DNA of 6,613 bases from an uncultured Lachnospiraceae bacterium (GTDB lineage: Bacteria; Bacillota_A; Clostridia; Lachnospirales; Lachnospiraceae): NCBI GenBank assembly GCA_946621895.1, contig CAMOOZ010000237.1, forward strand, positions 1-6,613, read 5' to 3'. The notes under the pieces were generated by a model, which had not been told where the DNA came from, ran no database searches, and was given only the letters and a program-made list of their open reading frames with translations. Each line of letters opens with the position of its first letter. The stretch's first letter is position 1. The position numbers and the translations under genes were made by a program. Shown in pieces: positions 4,757-6,613 of this stretch.

Positions 4757-6076
4757 CTATTCCTGTTGGGGCTGTGTCTCCTGCCCCAGGTCCTTTGCCA
4801 GCGCCGCAAGCTCTTCCTCCGGCGCCTCCCCCTCCCAGATCCTGGTGAACGCGGACTCCAGCTTGACCCAGAGGGCGCCTGCTTCGATCATTTTCGGGAT
4901 GGGGACGGAATCCTCATATTCCCGATAAAAGGCTTCCATGCCGCTTTCCGCGGGAGCCGCTTCCCGAAACGCCGGGACCTTTCCCGTCCTTTTGTAAAGC
5001 TCGTCCGCAAAGACGGAGACCAGAAAGCCTGCAAACTGATGCGCCTTTTCCTTCCGGAGGCCAAACCCGTTTACGCAGACCGCTTCCGTCACGGAAAGGG
5101 AACGGCTTCCGATCTCCTCATCGATATCCGGCAGCGGGACAAATGCATAATCAAAGGAAAACTCGCCGGCCGCCTTCGCTTCGGCAAGCTGCTTCACCGC
5201 ATCGGTGGTGGCCACGGTAAAAAGGAGCTTTCCCTCCCGGAATTCCCGCAGCACCGATTCCGAAGAGACAAGGGAGGAATCGATGGAGAAGAACTGGTTC
5301 AGCTCCTGAAAGATGCCCAGCGCCTTCTGCGCCGAAGGGTTGGCGATATCCATCCTTTTCGGATCGTCTCCGGCAGGGCCTCCCACATCCATCACGCCCC
5401 CGACAAAAAAATAATTGTAGAAGATATCGGTCACATCCCAGGAAAAAAAGCTTTCCATCCCCTCCGGCGCGTCATGCTCACCGGCAAAGTCCTCGATCGC
5501 GCGGATCGTGGCAGGCGGTGTGCTTTCCCCTATCTCCTCCAGCAAGGTCTTATTATATAAAAAAGCGCTTGTCTGGAAATAAAGCGGATATCCGACCTGC
5601 GCCCCGCTGCAGGTCACGGCATCCACGGCGGCGGAGGGAAATCTGTCCTTATTCACGAGCAGGTTTCTGCGCTGAGGCTCCGCCAGCGCATCTGTCTGCA
5701 GATTTTCGGGCATGGGCAGGGGTTCCGCCAGTCCTGCAAGATAGGCCTTTGCCAGCAGATCATTGCTGGCCAGATAAAGATCCGGCGCCTCACCCTGAAG
5801 AGAGGCATCATAGAGCTGATTGATGAATTCCGTCCCGGAAACGGGCACGGGCACGATCCGGACGCTGTCGTCCACCTCCGTGTAGGCAAAGGCAGCAGCC
5901 TCCAGAAAATCCGTCATGCCCTCATCCGTATACCAGAGGAGGAGCTGGGGCCTGCTGACGGATTCCCTCGCCTCCCCGGCTTTCTCCGCGCTCCCGCAGG
6001 ACACAATGAGGCAGAATGCGGATAACAGCAGTAATATAACATACGATATCTTATTAAAGCCCCGGAACTCAGGCAT
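4757..6076 (-). CDS. ABC-type extracellular solute-binding lipoprotein
   Basis: The protein has 439 residues. A hydrophobic signal (about 11-26, SYVILLLLSAFCLIVS) ends in a lipobox-like IVSC, so Cys27 should be lipid-modified and the protein held on the outer face of the membrane. The mature part fits family-1 (sugar-type) binding proteins. It has LLLWYTDEG with a beta-strand start at about 45, an EAPDLYLASNDLLAKAYLAGLAEPL segment (96-120), a YFQTSAFLYNKTLLEE hinge region (166-181), and a late GFGLRKEKAHQFAGFLV helix (337-353). Such proteins capture a solute for an ABC permease, but no permease or ATPase gene is visible, so the ligand is unknown. Its ATG overlaps the aminotransferase stop by 8 nt (ATGCCTGA), implying translational coupling. 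The only upstream Shine-Dalgarno-like bases, GGAGA, are very close to the ATG. A hairpin about 70 nt downstream may terminate it. Confidence 0.88.
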   Translation of the reverse strand: MPEFRGFNKISYVILLLLSAFCLIVSCGSAEKAGEARESVSRPQLLLWYTDEGMTDFLEAAAFAYTEVDDSVRIVPVPVSGTEFINQLYDASLQGEAPDLYLASNDLLAKAYLAGLAEPLPMPENLQTDALAEPQRRNLLVNKDRFPSAAVDAVTCSGAQVGYPLYFQTSAFLYNKTLLEEIGESTPPATIRAIEDFAGEHDAPEGMESFFSWDVTDIFYNYFFVGGVMDVGGPAGDDPKRMDIANPSAQKALGIFQELNQFFSIDSSLVSSESVLREFREGKLLFTVATTDAVKQLAEAKAAGEFSFDYAFVPLPDIDEEIGSRSLSVTEAVCVNGFGLRKEKAHQFAGFLVSVFADELYKRTGKVPAFREAAPAESGMEAFYREYEDSVPIPKMIEAGALWVKLESAFTRIWEGEAPEEELAALAKDLGQETQPQQE

Positions 6077-6613
6077 TCTCCGTCTCTTTCAGCGCTTCTC
6101 TGAGGATGCCCTGCATCTCATCCACATGCCGCTCTTCGATCACCAGCGGTGGAAGGAAGCGCAGCACATTGCTGCCGGCGTTGATCATCAGCATCCCCCG
6201 CTTCTGGCAGGCAAGGATCACGGGGCCCACGGGTCTTTCACTCTCGATGCCCTGCATCAGTCCAAGGCCTCTTCTTTCCTTCAGAAAAGGAAATTCCGCC
6301 ACCAGCTCCTGCAGGCGCTTCTCCAGATAGGGCGAAATTGCCTTTACATGGGAAAGCAGCTCCCTTTTTTCATACTGAGAAAGCACCTCCCTCACTGCAG
6401 CGCCGGCCAGCGGATTGCCGCCATAGGTGCTGCCGTGATCTCCCGCGGCAAGGGAATGCTCCGCGGCCCTTCCGGAAAGCAGGAAGGCCCCCACCGGGAA
6501 ACCGCAGCCCAGCGCCTTTGCCGTGGTCAGGATGTACGGCTTCCCCCCGTAATGCTGCCAGACATAATACTCCCCGCTCCTGCCCATGCGGCACACGATC
6601 TCATCAAAGACCA
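6069..6613 (-). CDS. argD: Acetylornithine aminotransferase-type enzyme, C-terminal part (cut by window edge)
   Basis: The last 180 residues are visible, beginning inside the VFDEI motif whose Asp binds the PLP ring nitrogen. The Schiff-base lysine is in ILTTAKALGCGFPVGAFL, and GDHGSTYGGNPLAGAA carries the phosphate-contacting Thr. The end, with MQGIE, GMLMINAGSNVLRFLPPLVI and HVDEMQGILREAL, is typical of class-III acetylornithine transaminases. These convert N-acetylglutamate semialdehyde and glutamate to N-acetylornithine and 2-oxoglutarate in arginine synthesis. Related succinylornithine or ornithine aminotransferases cannot be fully excluded. The usual length is about 395-400 residues, so roughly 55 percent is missing upstream. 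It overlaps the start of the solute-binding lipoprotein by 8 nt, so the two share a transcript. Other arg genes are not in view. Confidence 0.88.
   Translation of the reverse strand, partial: VFDEIVCRMGRSGEYYVWQHYGGKPYILTTAKALGCGFPVGAFLLSGRAAEHSLAAGDHGSTYGGNPLAGAAVREVLSQYEKRELLSHVKAISPYLEKRLQELVAEFPFLKERRGLGLMQGIESERPVGPVILACQKRGMLMINAGSNVLRFLPPLVIEERHVDEMQGILREALKETENA

Noticed and set aside
4410..4928. Small open frames in the gap (minus 4640-4410, plus 4512-4928).
   Set aside because: The proteins have no recognisable motif and cross hairpin arms and homopurine tracts. The plus-strand frame runs into the antisense of the lipoprotein gene.
4766..5560. Plus-strand open frame (264 codons) opposite the solute-binding protein gene.
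   Set aside because: No domain, no ribosome binding site seen, and it is fully covered by a well-supported minus-strand gene.

Overview
The window looks like chromosomal DNA of a fairly GC-rich member of the Clostridia, most likely a Lachnospiraceae-type gut or rumen anaerobe. The reasons are a clostridial-type glutamate dehydrogenase start, a SigI/RsgI pair, a bacterial SH3-domain membrane protein and AGGAGG-type ribosome binding sites. This assignment is inference from protein style, not from a marker gene. Every recognisable gene is on the minus strand, so transcription runs from high to low coordinates. No mobile element, CRISPR array or phage gene is visible.

In transcription order: (1) 6613-6069, the C-terminal 180 residues of an acetylornithine-type aminotransferase (argD-like). 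Its stop overlaps by 8 nt the start of (2) 6076-4757, an ABC-type solute-binding lipoprotein with no permease gene visible. (3) A gene-free stretch of about 490 nt (4265-4756) is rich in secondary structure: a terminator-like hairpin, a strong GC hairpin, a nested mirror-image inverted repeat, and four tandem 18-19 bp dyads just upstream of (4) sigI (4264-3542). (5) rsgI (3452-1830) follows, encoding the membrane anti-sigma factor of SigI. Its extracellular part ends in about 285 residues of Ser/Gly/Glu-rich disorder and has no recognisable carbohydrate-binding module. A strong terminator (1802-1774) closes this unit. (6) A consensus promoter (TTGACA, 17 bp, TATTAT) then drives tRNA-Arg(CCG) (1659-1588), which runs with no visible terminator into (7) a single-pass membrane protein with two C-terminal SH3b domains (1513-320). 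(8) After a 120-nt gap with a nested dyad comes the first 66 residues of glutamate dehydrogenase (199-1).

The clearest functional unit is SigI-RsgI. RsgI holds SigI at the membrane and releases it on an envelope signal. The disordered tail suggests sensing of cell-wall state rather than of a specific polysaccharide. The SH3b protein downstream is also an envelope protein, but it has its own promoter, so a link is only suggestive. The most unusual non-coding signals are the dyad array before sigI, the mirror-image inverted repeat at 4432-4535, and the tRNA-mRNA arrangement at 1513-1727.
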